Of a stretch of DNA of 64,000 nucleotides, positions 33,320 through 40,273 are shown piece by piece (position 1 is the stretch's first letter; each line of letters opens with the position of its first letter). The translations under genes and the position numbers were made by a program. This DNA comes from a bacterium. GTDB taxonomy: Bacteria > CLD3 > SB21. The notes under the pieces were generated by a model. That model saw only the letters and a list, made by a program, of their open reading frames with translations, searched no databases and was not told the DNA's origin. The stretch lies in contig WBUR01000011.1 of assembly GCA_008933615.1 (NCBI GenBank), positions 1 to 64,000 on the forward strand, read 5' to 3'.

Positions 33320-33943
33320 ATGGAGAAATCATTAGTTGATTATTTTAACGAAGGTGGCGGTTTCATGTGGCCAATCCTTTTTTGTCAGGTCGTGGGTCTT
33401 GCCATTTGTATCGAACGTTTCATCACTTTGTCGCGTTCGGGCGTCAACACAAGAAAATTTCTTGTGAAGATCAAACAAGCCCTTGATGAAGGAGGCGTGC
33501 AGAGAGCGGTAGAAGTCAGCGCTAACCAACGCGGCTCGGTTGCCTCCATTTTCCACGCCGGTTTGCTTCGCGCTCATAAAGGCGTGGATCAGGTCGAAAA
33601 AGCTATCGTGAATGCCGGCGCCATCGAAATGGCATTTCTGGAACGAGGCATGATCTGGATTGCTTTCTTTATTGCCGTTGCTCCCATGCTTGGATTTACA
33701 GGAACCGTGCAAGGTATGATTCAGTCTTTTGAAGCGATCGCGAAAGCTAACGACATTTCTCCTACCATTGTTGCAACCGGTATTTCAGTCGCGTTGCTCA
33801 CCACTCTATTTGGTTTGATCGTCGCTATGATACTTCAATTTTTCCATAATTATTTTACAGCGAAGATCAACCGTCTGGTTGTGGACATGGAAGAGACATC
33901 GGCAGAATTAGTTGACGCCATTGTTGAGTTGGAACACCGATAG
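33320..33943 (+). CDS. exbB: ExbB/MotA/TolQ-family proton channel protein
   Basis: An inner-membrane channel subunit that uses the proton gradient to energise TonB. Three membrane segments are visible: one near residues 15-32, then a cytoplasmic loop, and two C-terminal ones around IWIAFFIAVAPMLGFTGTVQ and ISVALLTTLFGLIVAMILQF. The GFTGTVQGMI motif is typical. I place the start at the ATG at 33320, ten bases after the GGAGG site at 33305-33309; the ATG at 33311 would be only one base from that site. The rest of the operon is two exbD genes and tonB, with short gaps of about 20-35 bases. Confidence 0.93.
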   Translation: MEKSLVDYFNEGGGFMWPILFCQVVGLAICIERFITLSRSGVNTRKFLVKIKQALDEGGVQRAVEVSANQRGSVASIFHAGLLRAHKGVDQVEKAIVNAGAIEMAFLERGMIWIAFFIAVAPMLGFTGTVQGMIQSFEAIAKANDISPTIVATGISVALLTTLFGLIVAMILQFFHNYFTAKINRLVVDMEETSAELVDAIVELEHR

Positions 33944-33964
33944 CCAAACCAAAGGACCACTCAC

Positions 33965-34366
33965 ATGTTAGTTGAAAAAAGATTAAAAAATACAGCAGAA
34001 ATACCGACAAGTTCGCTGGCAGATATGGCATTTCTTCTGCTCATATTTTTCATTGTTATCACCACCGTTGGCACGGATAAAGGGATTGACCTTGTTTTGC
34101 CGCCGGAAGGCGATGTAAAAGAAATTCCAAAGACAAATATCATGAATATCCTTCTCAATGATAACGGCGATATCCTGATTGAAGAAGAACCGCGATTTAT
34201 GAATCAGATTAAGGATATTGTGAAAAACAGGATTGCCAAGAATGACAAGATCATCGTGTCGGTTAAAACGACGCGAAGAACGCCATATAAGATATTTGTT
34301 GCCGTTTTAGATCAGCTCAAACAGGCCGAGGCAAAAAAAATATCCATAGCGGAGCCGGACAAATAA
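33965..34366 (+). CDS. exbD: ExbD, first copy
   Basis: A 133-residue biopolymer-transport protein: short cytoplasmic N-terminus, one membrane helix with the essential aspartate (D20 in SSLADMAFLLLIFFI), then a periplasmic domain of about 100 residues. With ExbB it forms the motor that drives TonB. It starts 21 bases after exbB and precedes a second, diverged exbD by 22 bases. Confidence 0.92.
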   Translation: MLVEKRLKNTAEIPTSSLADMAFLLLIFFIVITTVGTDKGIDLVLPPEGDVKEIPKTNIMNILLNDNGDILIEEEPRFMNQIKDIVKNRIAKNDKIIVSVKTTRRTPYKIFVAVLDQLKQAEAKKISIAEPDK

Positions 34367-34388
34367 TCTTAAAAAGCACGGAGATTGT

Positions 34389-34811
34389 ATGAAATTCAGT
34401 AATCAAAAAAATAAGCCGCCCGCTATACCCGGGGCATCCATGTCCGATATTGTATTTACCTTATTGCTTTTCTTTATGGTCTCGACGGTCATCAAGAAAT
34501 TCAACGGTCTGCCCGTCGACACGCCGGAAGCATATCAGGTGGAAAAATTGCAGACAAAGACACACACTTCTTATATCTGGATCGATGAAGGTGAAAATAT
34601 TTCATTTGACGATTATCCTATTTCCTCAATGGAAGAAATATACACCATCGCTCGGGAGAAAATTGTTAAAGATGTCCAATTATTAATTTTTATGCGAATA
34701 GACAAGAATATGCGAATGGGCGTATTAGTGGATGTACAACAGGAATTGAGAAAAGCGGGGGCATTGCGGGTCTATTACGCTACTAAAACAAAAGCTTCGC
34801 CAAATTATTAG
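34389..34811 (+). CDS. exbD: ExbD, second diverged copy
   Basis: A 140-residue ExbD with the same layout: D20 in the membrane helix (ASMSDIVFTLLLFFM) and a periplasmic domain whose sequence differs strongly from the first copy. Two different ExbD proteins per ExbB are common in FCB-group TonB operons and allow a mixed channel. A GGAG site precedes the ATG, and tonB follows after 35 bases. Confidence 0.9.
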   Translation: MKFSNQKNKPPAIPGASMSDIVFTLLLFFMVSTVIKKFNGLPVDTPEAYQVEKLQTKTHTSYIWIDEGENISFDDYPISSMEEIYTIAREKIVKDVQLLIFMRIDKNMRMGVLVDVQQELRKAGALRVYYATKTKASPNY

Positions 34812-34846
34812 ACTATAGTTTGCCATAGCGAAGAAAGGAAAATACA

Positions 34847-35488
34847 ATGACATTGTATGAATTGAAGAGGCAATACAAAGTTGTGTTAGAGGCTTCGATG
34901 ATCGCGGCGCTGGTTTTAATTACATTGGTCATCCGTTTTTATACATTTGGAGACAGCGGCCGCACTATCGGAAAAGCGGATATACAGTTTGAAGTCAGCA
35001 AGGTTGATTTGACCAAGCAGATCAAACGCGCGCCACCGCCAAATCGTCCGGCTGTTCCGGTTGCATCTGAAACGGAAACGTTATTGGGCGATGAGACTAT
35101 TGATGATACCGATGTGGATCTCGAAGAAATTCCACCGCCGCCGCCGCCGCCGGCAAAACGGGACCAGGGTGATGGCGATGCTGAAATTTTTGTGGCATAC
35201 GATACGCCGCCTGATCTGAAAGGCGGATTTGATTTCATTCGCAGAAATCTCAAATATCCCGATATGGCAAGACAGGCGGGTATAGAAGGTAAAGCGATTG
35301 TCAGTTGTGTTGTTGACGAAAATGGGAATGTGCTTAAAGCGGAAGTAGTCAAAGAAGACGGTAATGTCGGTTTCGGGCAAGCCGCTGTAGAAGTGATCAT
35401 GAAGGCTAAATTTAATCCTGCCAAGCAGCGCGATAAAGCCGTCAAAGTCAGAATATCCGTGCCGGTAGTATTCAAGCTCAGGGGATAG
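34847..35488 (+). CDS. tonB: TonB energy transducer
   Basis: One N-terminal membrane helix (about 18-37), a periplasmic spacer with the short proline run EEIPPPPPPPAKR, and a C-terminal TonB domain (about 122-213, with GGFDFIRRNLKYPDMARQAG and GKAIVSCVVDENGNVLKAE). It should couple ExbB-ExbD energy to outer-membrane receptors. No TonB-dependent receptor is in the window. An AAAGGA site precedes the ATG and a strong terminator follows, closing the operon. Confidence 0.94.
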   Translation: MTLYELKRQYKVVLEASMIAALVLITLVIRFYTFGDSGRTIGKADIQFEVSKVDLTKQIKRAPPPNRPAVPVASETETLLGDETIDDTDVDLEEIPPPPPPPAKRDQGDGDAEIFVAYDTPPDLKGGFDFIRRNLKYPDMARQAGIEGKAIVSCVVDENGNVLKAEVVKEDGNVGFGQAAVEVIMKAKFNPAKQRDKAVKVRISVPVVFKLRG

Positions 35489-35509
35489 TAAATTAAAAAT
35501 AAAATTAGA

Positions 35510-35544
35510 AAATCCCATTCGTCAAAGGCGAATGGGATTTTTTT
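35510..35544 (+). terminator. Rho-independent terminator after tonB
   Basis: A 12-base-pair stem AAATCCCATTCG (35510-35521) with CGAATGGGATTT (35529-35540) followed by a T run. It ends just before the tRNA gene on the other strand. Confidence 0.93.
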
Positions 35545-35546
35545 GT

Positions 35547-35622
35547 TGGTGGGCCATCAGGGATTTGAACCCCGGACCAAAGGATTATGAGTCCTCTGCT
35601 CTAACCGCTGAGCTAATGGCCC
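35547..35622 (-). tRNA. tRNA with CAT anticodon, best read as tRNA-Ile2 (lysidine type)
   Basis: On the minus strand the acceptor GGGCCAT (35616-35622) pairs with ATGGCCC (35551-35557), followed by A and an encoded CCA. The D arm is TAGCTCAGCGGTTAGAGC, the anticodon loop CTCATAA is flanked by AGGA and TCCT, and the T arm contains GGTTCAAATCC. The CAT anticodon could be elongator Met, but the body (TTAGCTCAG.GGTTAGAGCAG..GACTCATAATC..TTGGTC) resembles E. coli tRNA-Ile2 most, whose C34 is changed to lysidine by TilS. No tilS gene is in the window. Confidence 0.88.
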
Positions 35623-35703
35623 AAAAGCGTGGTAATATAAATTTCGTTTAAGAAATAATCAATGAGTTTTTCTCGTGTGATGATTATTTTTAGACGGCAG
35701 GAG

Positions 35704-36099
35704 TTAGCTGAAGCTTTTGATACAGTCTTCCTGAGTGGGATGAATTTCAAATACTTCGGCTAATTTGGTGATGTTGAGTACATTTTTGACGAACTCGTTG
35801 TAGCCCCCAATTTTTAGTACGCCGTTCTTGTTATGCGCCGCTGTATAGAGTGAAATAAGGCTGCCAAGGCCGGAACTGTTGATTCTTTTTATCTTTGACA
35901 GATCGATAACTATCTTATCGACATTATCGTCCAATAATTCCCGAACGGCGGCCTGCAACATCTCGATGTGCTCTTCCGTCATGAGTTTATCCTGGATTTC
36001 TACGACGGCCAGAGTGTCGGTTACCTTACGGGACGTAACTTTGACCTTGCTCTCGCTGGCAATTTGCACTTTTTTGCTTTGTTTCATTGGTGTTTTCAA
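35704..36099 (-). CDS. STAS-domain anti-sigma-factor antagonist-like protein
   Basis: A 131-residue protein with a STAS domain at about 28-131. The phosphorylatable serine region reads RINSSGLGSLISLYTA, as in SpoIIAA/RsbV, and the domain begins VVEIQDKLMTEEH. The first 25 residues are a Lys/Ser-rich tail; the ATG at 36087 would shorten it by four residues. STAS proteins normally bind partners such as anti-sigma factors or serine kinases; none is nearby. The gene directly follows a coiled-coil gene (nine bases) and precedes the tRNA, so the pair is probably co-transcribed. Confidence 0.85.
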   Translation of the reverse strand: MKTPMKQSKKVQIASESKVKVTSRKVTDTLAVVEIQDKLMTEEHIEMLQAAVRELLDDNVDKIVIDLSKIKRINSSGLGSLISLYTAAHNKNGVLKIGGYNEFVKNVLNITKLAEVFEIHPTQEDCIKSFS

Positions 36100-36108
36100 G
36101 GTGTATAT

Positions 36109-36537
36109 TTATTTACTTTCTAATTTTGTGTTAATTTCACTCAAATGCATGTTCATATCATGAAGGTGCCGTTCAAGAATCCATATTTCTTCCCCGGTCT
36201 TCTGCATAGCGACTTCATCTCCGCTCCGGCCGCCATAGGTAAGGCTATTGCATATTTCATCGAATGTATCGGCGGAATGTTTTAAGTAGGTTACAAAATA
36301 CCGGATATCTTTTCGAACCTCTGTGAAATCAAGTTCCTGCGATTGCGAAAGCTCGTTGGCCTTCAGCCGCAAGTAGGTAATATTAAGTTTGAATACGTTC
36401 AGATCGTCAATGACTTTATCGATATCAACTTCCCGCTCTTCCGGGGCTTCGATACGCATATCCAGTTCCATGGATTTCAAATCGAGATGAATTCTGCGCA
36501 AATCATTCGCTAATTCCCTGATTTTATCCGCTAGCAT
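36109..36537 (-). CDS. Conserved-looking helical coiled-coil protein of unknown function
   Basis: I do not recognise this 142-residue protein. It is almost wholly alpha-helical with heptad-like spacing, rich in Leu, Glu, Asp and Arg, and has no membrane segment or signal peptide. The middle reads IRYFVTYLKHSADTFDEIC. It lies nine bases upstream of the STAS gene, so it may work with that protein as a binding partner (inference). Methyl-accepting or phosphotransfer bundles also look like this, but no conserved phosphorylatable histidine motif is seen. Confidence 0.7.
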   Translation of the reverse strand: MLADKIRELANDLRRIHLDLKSMELDMRIEAPEEREVDIDKVIDDLNVFKLNITYLRLKANELSQSQELDFTEVRKDIRYFVTYLKHSADTFDEICNSLTYGGRSGDEVAMQKTGEEIWILERHLHDMNMHLSEINTKLESK

Positions 36538-36629
36538 TTTGGTCTGAATCCCGAAAAATTAATAAGATGTGTCAATCAAAGCAGTAGGTTTATACTAATC
36601 ATTTTTGAAGATACTGTCAACAAGTAAAA

Positions 36630-37640
36630 TTATTTGTACGCTGATTGAGTGATCGAAACCGTGAGCGAATTGACCGCGGTACGAAGCTGTTCCTGCGAAC
36701 TGTAGTTCACGTTGGCGGCGCTGATAATCTGCCCCGATTGGATATTCACCAACCGCCCGTCTATTTCCGTCTGCGAACCAAGCTGCGTTAAAACGCCTAC
36801 GATGATGGCATCTACTCCGATTAATTCGCCGACTTTTACCGCGGTGGATTGTTCAATAGCTTCACCCATTTCAAAATCCTGTTCGGTCATAACTTTTTCT
36901 AGTTGCTGCCGCTCGACCACCATAAAACAGTTGGTTTGGACCATGGAGGTGGTAAGCATGTCGCATACGATGTTCCCAGCCTGTCCAACGACGGTGTCCT
37001 GCCAGCCGGCCATAGCCTTAAATTGAAAGGGTAGTACGGCAATTTTTAATTTCTTATCATTCTGAATCGAAGGTAACTTTGACTGCCACTCGGAGCTTTC
37101 GTTTGTTTGCGATGTGTAAAATTGCGGTTTTGATCTTGTTTGTTGAGAAAAAGCCGAAGCAATTTGCTTTTGCATTTCGTCCATATTTGTTTCTGCATCG
37201 TCGATTTCGTGATCGCCTGAGTCGGACGAATTTTTGGCCCTGCTCATGAATTCCATAGCTTTCAAAGGCTTATTTTCTTTATACAAAATTTTTGCCGCAA
37301 GCAAATTTAAAAGCCGGCTTTGCGGGTTTGATTTAAGAGCATGATATACGATTTTTTTTGCTTCTTTATAGTCTTGACGGTCATGATGAATTCTTGCCAT
37401 TAAAGCCCAGGCCGGAGTAAATTGCGGATATAGTTCGGTGATTTTTATTAATATTTGTTCAGCTTTGGCAGGTTCCTTTTTCTTATAGTGTGCAACCGCT
37501 TCCCTGAAATGCGGATCGGGACCTTCTTTCAAATTTCTTTTTACAGGGCGCTTCTGAGCGCAGGCGTCGTTGTGTAAAACGGTCACAGACATAACAAATA
37601 ATGCAAACGAACCTATTAAGATAGCCATTAAGTTTTTCAT
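36630..37640 (-). CDS. Exported protein with TPR repeats and a CsgG-like domain
   Basis: Signal peptide (1-28, ending DACAQ), then TPR-like helices (about 40-150: a run such as AWALMARIHHDRQDYKEAKKI), and a C-terminal CsgG-like domain (about 195-336) beginning KIAVLPFQFKAMAGWQD with the later VERQQLEKVMTEQDFEM and a long GVDAIIVGVLTQLG strand. CsgG-like domains help build or sense secretion pores at the outer membrane. I start it at the ATG at 37640, where it overlaps the pgsA stop by four bases (ATGA); an upstream in-frame start at 37739 would lie inside pgsA and is rejected. Confidence 0.82.
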   Translation of the reverse strand: MKNLMAILIGSFALFVMSVTVLHNDACAQKRPVKRNLKEGPDPHFREAVAHYKKKEPAKAEQILIKITELYPQFTPAWALMARIHHDRQDYKEAKKIVYHALKSNPQSRLLNLLAAKILYKENKPLKAMEFMSRAKNSSDSGDHEIDDAETNMDEMQKQIASAFSQQTRSKPQFYTSQTNESSEWQSKLPSIQNDKKLKIAVLPFQFKAMAGWQDTVVGQAGNIVCDMLTTSMVQTNCFMVVERQQLEKVMTEQDFEMGEAIEQSTAVKVGELIGVDAIIVGVLTQLGSQTEIDGRLVNIQSGQIISAANVNYSSQEQLRTAVNSLTVSITQSAYK

Positions 37641-38251
37641 ATAACATCCTTCGTATTCTTTTGATTCAAACGTAAAAATTTCAATAAGCGTAGGACATAC
37701 ACATAAAAGGACGTAACGAGTAAAATAGTACTTACCCACAGCAAGAATACATAAAACCCCTCGATTAGAAATACATCTTTGACAACGTAGACCGTCACCA
37801 TGAGCGCAACAACAGTAATTGTAATTTTGCCGAGCATATTTGATGTAAAAAGAAAAGCATATTTGTTCTTAATGTAGAGTCCTGCCGAAAAGATCAATAT
37901 GTCCCTAACCAGCGCGACAACAAGGAACCACACCGGGAAATCGTCACGTGAAAAAGCTAAAAATAAGAGAATCGCAGCCATTCCTATTTTATCAGCGATC
38001 GGGTCAATGACTTTGCCGAAATTGGTAATTTGGTTCATTTTTCTTGCAAGCTGTCCGTCAAACGTATCTGTGAGACCCCCGATGATCATAAGGGCAAGTG
38101 CGGTCAGATTATGGCGCGGATTTGTATTGCCAAGATCAAGAAAATAAATGATAGGTATGACAATAACAATCCTCGAAAGGCTTAGGATATTTGAAACGGT
38201 AAATATTTTGTCGGCGTGAGGATTTTTACCGCCAGTGGTTTCATTTGTCAT
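37637..38251 (-). CDS. pgsA: CDP-diacylglycerol--glycerol-3-phosphate 3-phosphatidyltransferase
   Basis: PgsA makes phosphatidylglycerol phosphate in the inner membrane. The CDP-alcohol transferase motif DGxxAR...GxxxDxxxD is intact: D-G-Q-L-A-R, then G-K-V-I-D-P-I-A-D-K. Four or five further hydrophobic segments follow. The 204-residue length is normal. It overlaps both neighbours by four bases (DUF4837 upstream and the CsgG-like gene downstream), which implies translational coupling in an envelope-related operon. Confidence 0.92.
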   Translation of the reverse strand: MTNETTGGKNPHADKIFTVSNILSLSRIVIVIPIIYFLDLGNTNPRHNLTALALMIIGGLTDTFDGQLARKMNQITNFGKVIDPIADKIGMAAILLFLAFSRDDFPVWFLVVALVRDILIFSAGLYIKNKYAFLFTSNMLGKITITVVALMVTVYVVKDVFLIEGFYVFLLWVSTILLVTSFYVYVLRLLKFLRLNQKNTKDVI

Positions 38252-39306
38252 TGTTCAGCGGGAGGGTTAGTCGTAAATGTTTTTGTTATGACGTCCAATT
38301 CTCTGAGAAATTTAAGCTTCTTAATTTCCTCCGGAAAAAACAACGCTTGGTCAATAAAATAAATACGCCGCGTGCGATCATCGTAAAACGCGTAACTACG
38401 AAACGGGCCGCCAAATGCGTTTTGCAAATCTAAGGTTTTCCAAATTCCGGTATATGCAAGCGCCGGACGGCCGCCGATCTCAGTTTTGTAAAATGAATCG
38501 AAAGATGGCGTCGTTTTGACTGAATCCAGAAACCAGGATCCTATTTTATTTCTCGTCTGTGTCATCCATGTTTTGGTCAAAAAGCTGTCAGGAACGGCTT
38601 GAGAGTCGAGCGGAACCCAATATACCGAGAGCCATCGCTGCAGCGACTTGTAGTATGACGATGCGTGGAAACGAACGTAATGCCTGTCCGGGCTTTCTTC
38701 AACGAGTTTATAGTCAGGATGAATTCGCAGGGTCCATTGGTATTTCATAAAAAGTTCTTTCTGCAAGGCCTTGTCTTCGAGAGGGGCTGACGAACCATAA
38801 AGAAAATCAGACATCAGATTTGTTTTATGCGTGTCGAAAATTTCAAAAAGCTGATCTCCGTTAGCCTGGATGAAGCGGTTAACTTCCTGGATGGTATTTG
38901 ACGTCAGTACCATGATGACTTGCCCGACCGACCATTCGTCCTTGCGCGTAAAAATAAAATACTCGCCAGACGCTACCGCCTTGGCCGCTTCCTCATTGAG
39001 CATACTCTGAACCGTTTGCGATACCGGTTCTTTCGAGTCCAACGTGCCAATCATGACGATGTATTTATACTTTTTATAAATATCAAAAACGCTGATAGGT
39101 GCGCGCTGCAGATAGAAATCGGTTTCATTCTGCGGCGTCACAAAATTTCTTTCGAATACGATCTGTAATGATTCTTTACCCTGGCTCCAATTGGCCGAAT
39201 CCGAAAAAACAATGATCTGATCATCGCCGCCGATCGCCGGAGACTTGTAAACCTTCCCGCAGGATGCAATAAAGCACGCCGCCATGACGCAAAAAAGTGT
39301 CTTCAT
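38248..39306 (-). CDS. DUF4837-family lipoprotein
   Basis: A lipobox ends at C16 (CFIASCGK), making a 352-residue lipoprotein. The body matches the DUF4837 layout, with VFSDSANW near the start and KSLQRWLSVYWVPL and GRPALAYTGIWKT later. The family is found mainly in FCB bacteria and has no known function. The start overlaps the flippase-like gene by four bases and the stop overlaps pgsA by four, so it is embedded in a coupled run of envelope genes. Confidence 0.82.
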   Translation of the reverse strand: MKTLFCVMAACFIASCGKVYKSPAIGGDDQIIVFSDSANWSQGKESLQIVFERNFVTPQNETDFYLQRAPISVFDIYKKYKYIVMIGTLDSKEPVSQTVQSMLNEEAAKAVASGEYFIFTRKDEWSVGQVIMVLTSNTIQEVNRFIQANGDQLFEIFDTHKTNLMSDFLYGSSAPLEDKALQKELFMKYQWTLRIHPDYKLVEESPDRHYVRFHASSYYKSLQRWLSVYWVPLDSQAVPDSFLTKTWMTQTRNKIGSWFLDSVKTTPSFDSFYKTEIGGRPALAYTGIWKTLDLQNAFGGPFRSYAFYDDRTRRIYFIDQALFFPEEIKKLKFLRELDVITKTFTTNPPAEQ

Positions 39307-40259
39307 GTGTGTTTACTCTTTCTCATAAAAAAAATCAATGCGCCGGGAACAGTAGAAATCATTGAGATAATGTAAGTAACGAACCCGATCGAAAATGCGA
39401 TTTCAGCCGTCACACCGATTTTTCTGAACAGTAAGATAGTCGTCTGTTCTCTGGGGCCCGTTCCTCCAATGGAGATAGGCAGGCTGGCGGCCAGTGAAAT
39501 AATGGGAACGAAAATTATGTAATATAATATCGACGATTCATCACCCATTGCCCGCCCAATAGCCCAGATAGTCATTATTCGAAGACCCTGCACGCCGATG
39601 GAAATCAAGAAAATTATAAGCAAGTCAAACCTCCGTGTTCTGAAATTATGTATTTCATGATACAGATGACGGAGACGTTCGTATAGTTTATTTGGAATGA
39701 AAACCGTAAAAGGCTTTACTACGGCATCGGCAACTTTCTTGTTCAACACAAATACCAACCCCATAATCCAGATCGTAAGCAGTACAACAATGCTCAAAAA
39801 CATTCTTATCGATTCGCCGCGTCCGATCATAAATACACCGGTGATGCAGGCCAGAAAGATTAAAGTTAGCAATCCGACAAACCGGTCAAAAAAAACCGTT
39901 GCGACCGCCGGCGATAATCTTTCACGATCCGGCGAATGTTTCTTAACGTCATAGACTCTCAAAAGATCGCCGCCCATACCGCTGATCAAAAAATTATTAA
40001 AGAACAAACCGACATAATAGTAACCCAGCGTAACCTGATAGCTGATTCTGATCTCAGACAAACGTAAAATAAGCCTCCACTGAAAGGCTCCTAAAAAATA
40101 ACTGAAGGACAATAAGATCAAAGACCAACCGATCCACGCCGGATCCGTTTTAAGAAATTGCGCCTGTAAAGCATCCAGCTCGATCGAACGGACGGTGAAA
40201 AATATGATTCCGAAACTGATTGCAATTTTAAGAACAACGTATAAATATTTTTTCATCAT
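39303..40259 (-). CDS. Flippase-like membrane protein (AglD/UPF0104 type)
   Basis: A 318-residue membrane protein with about eight hydrophobic segments and the lysylphosphatidylglycerol-synthase transmembrane-region fold: GMGGDLLRVYDVKK, which matches the family's GxxGDxxR signature, and the later SIGGTGPREQTTILLF, which fits the conserved Gly-rich, GxRE-type motif. Such proteins are linked to lipid or glycolipid handling. It lies between the DUF2723 gene (14 bases) and DUF4837 (overlap), so a role in glycolipid or lipid-linked sugar handling is plausible but not proved. Confidence 0.87.
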   Translation of the reverse strand: MMKKYLYVVLKIAISFGIIFFTVRSIELDALQAQFLKTDPAWIGWSLILLSFSYFLGAFQWRLILRLSEIRISYQVTLGYYYVGLFFNNFLISGMGGDLLRVYDVKKHSPDRERLSPAVATVFFDRFVGLLTLIFLACITGVFMIGRGESIRMFLSIVVLLTIWIMGLVFVLNKKVADAVVKPFTVFIPNKLYERLRHLYHEIHNFRTRRFDLLIIFLISIGVQGLRIMTIWAIGRAMGDESSILYYIIFVPIISLAASLPISIGGTGPREQTTILLFRKIGVTAEIAFSIGFVTYIISMISTVPGALIFFMRKSKHT

Positions 40260-40273
40260 CCTTTTAGAAGAAA

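Noticed and set aside
35547-35622. Elongator tRNA-Met instead of tRNA-Ile2
   Set aside because: The CAT anticodon fits both, but the body sequence matches tRNA-Ile2 better. Without a lysidine-identity analysis this remains a preference rather than proof.
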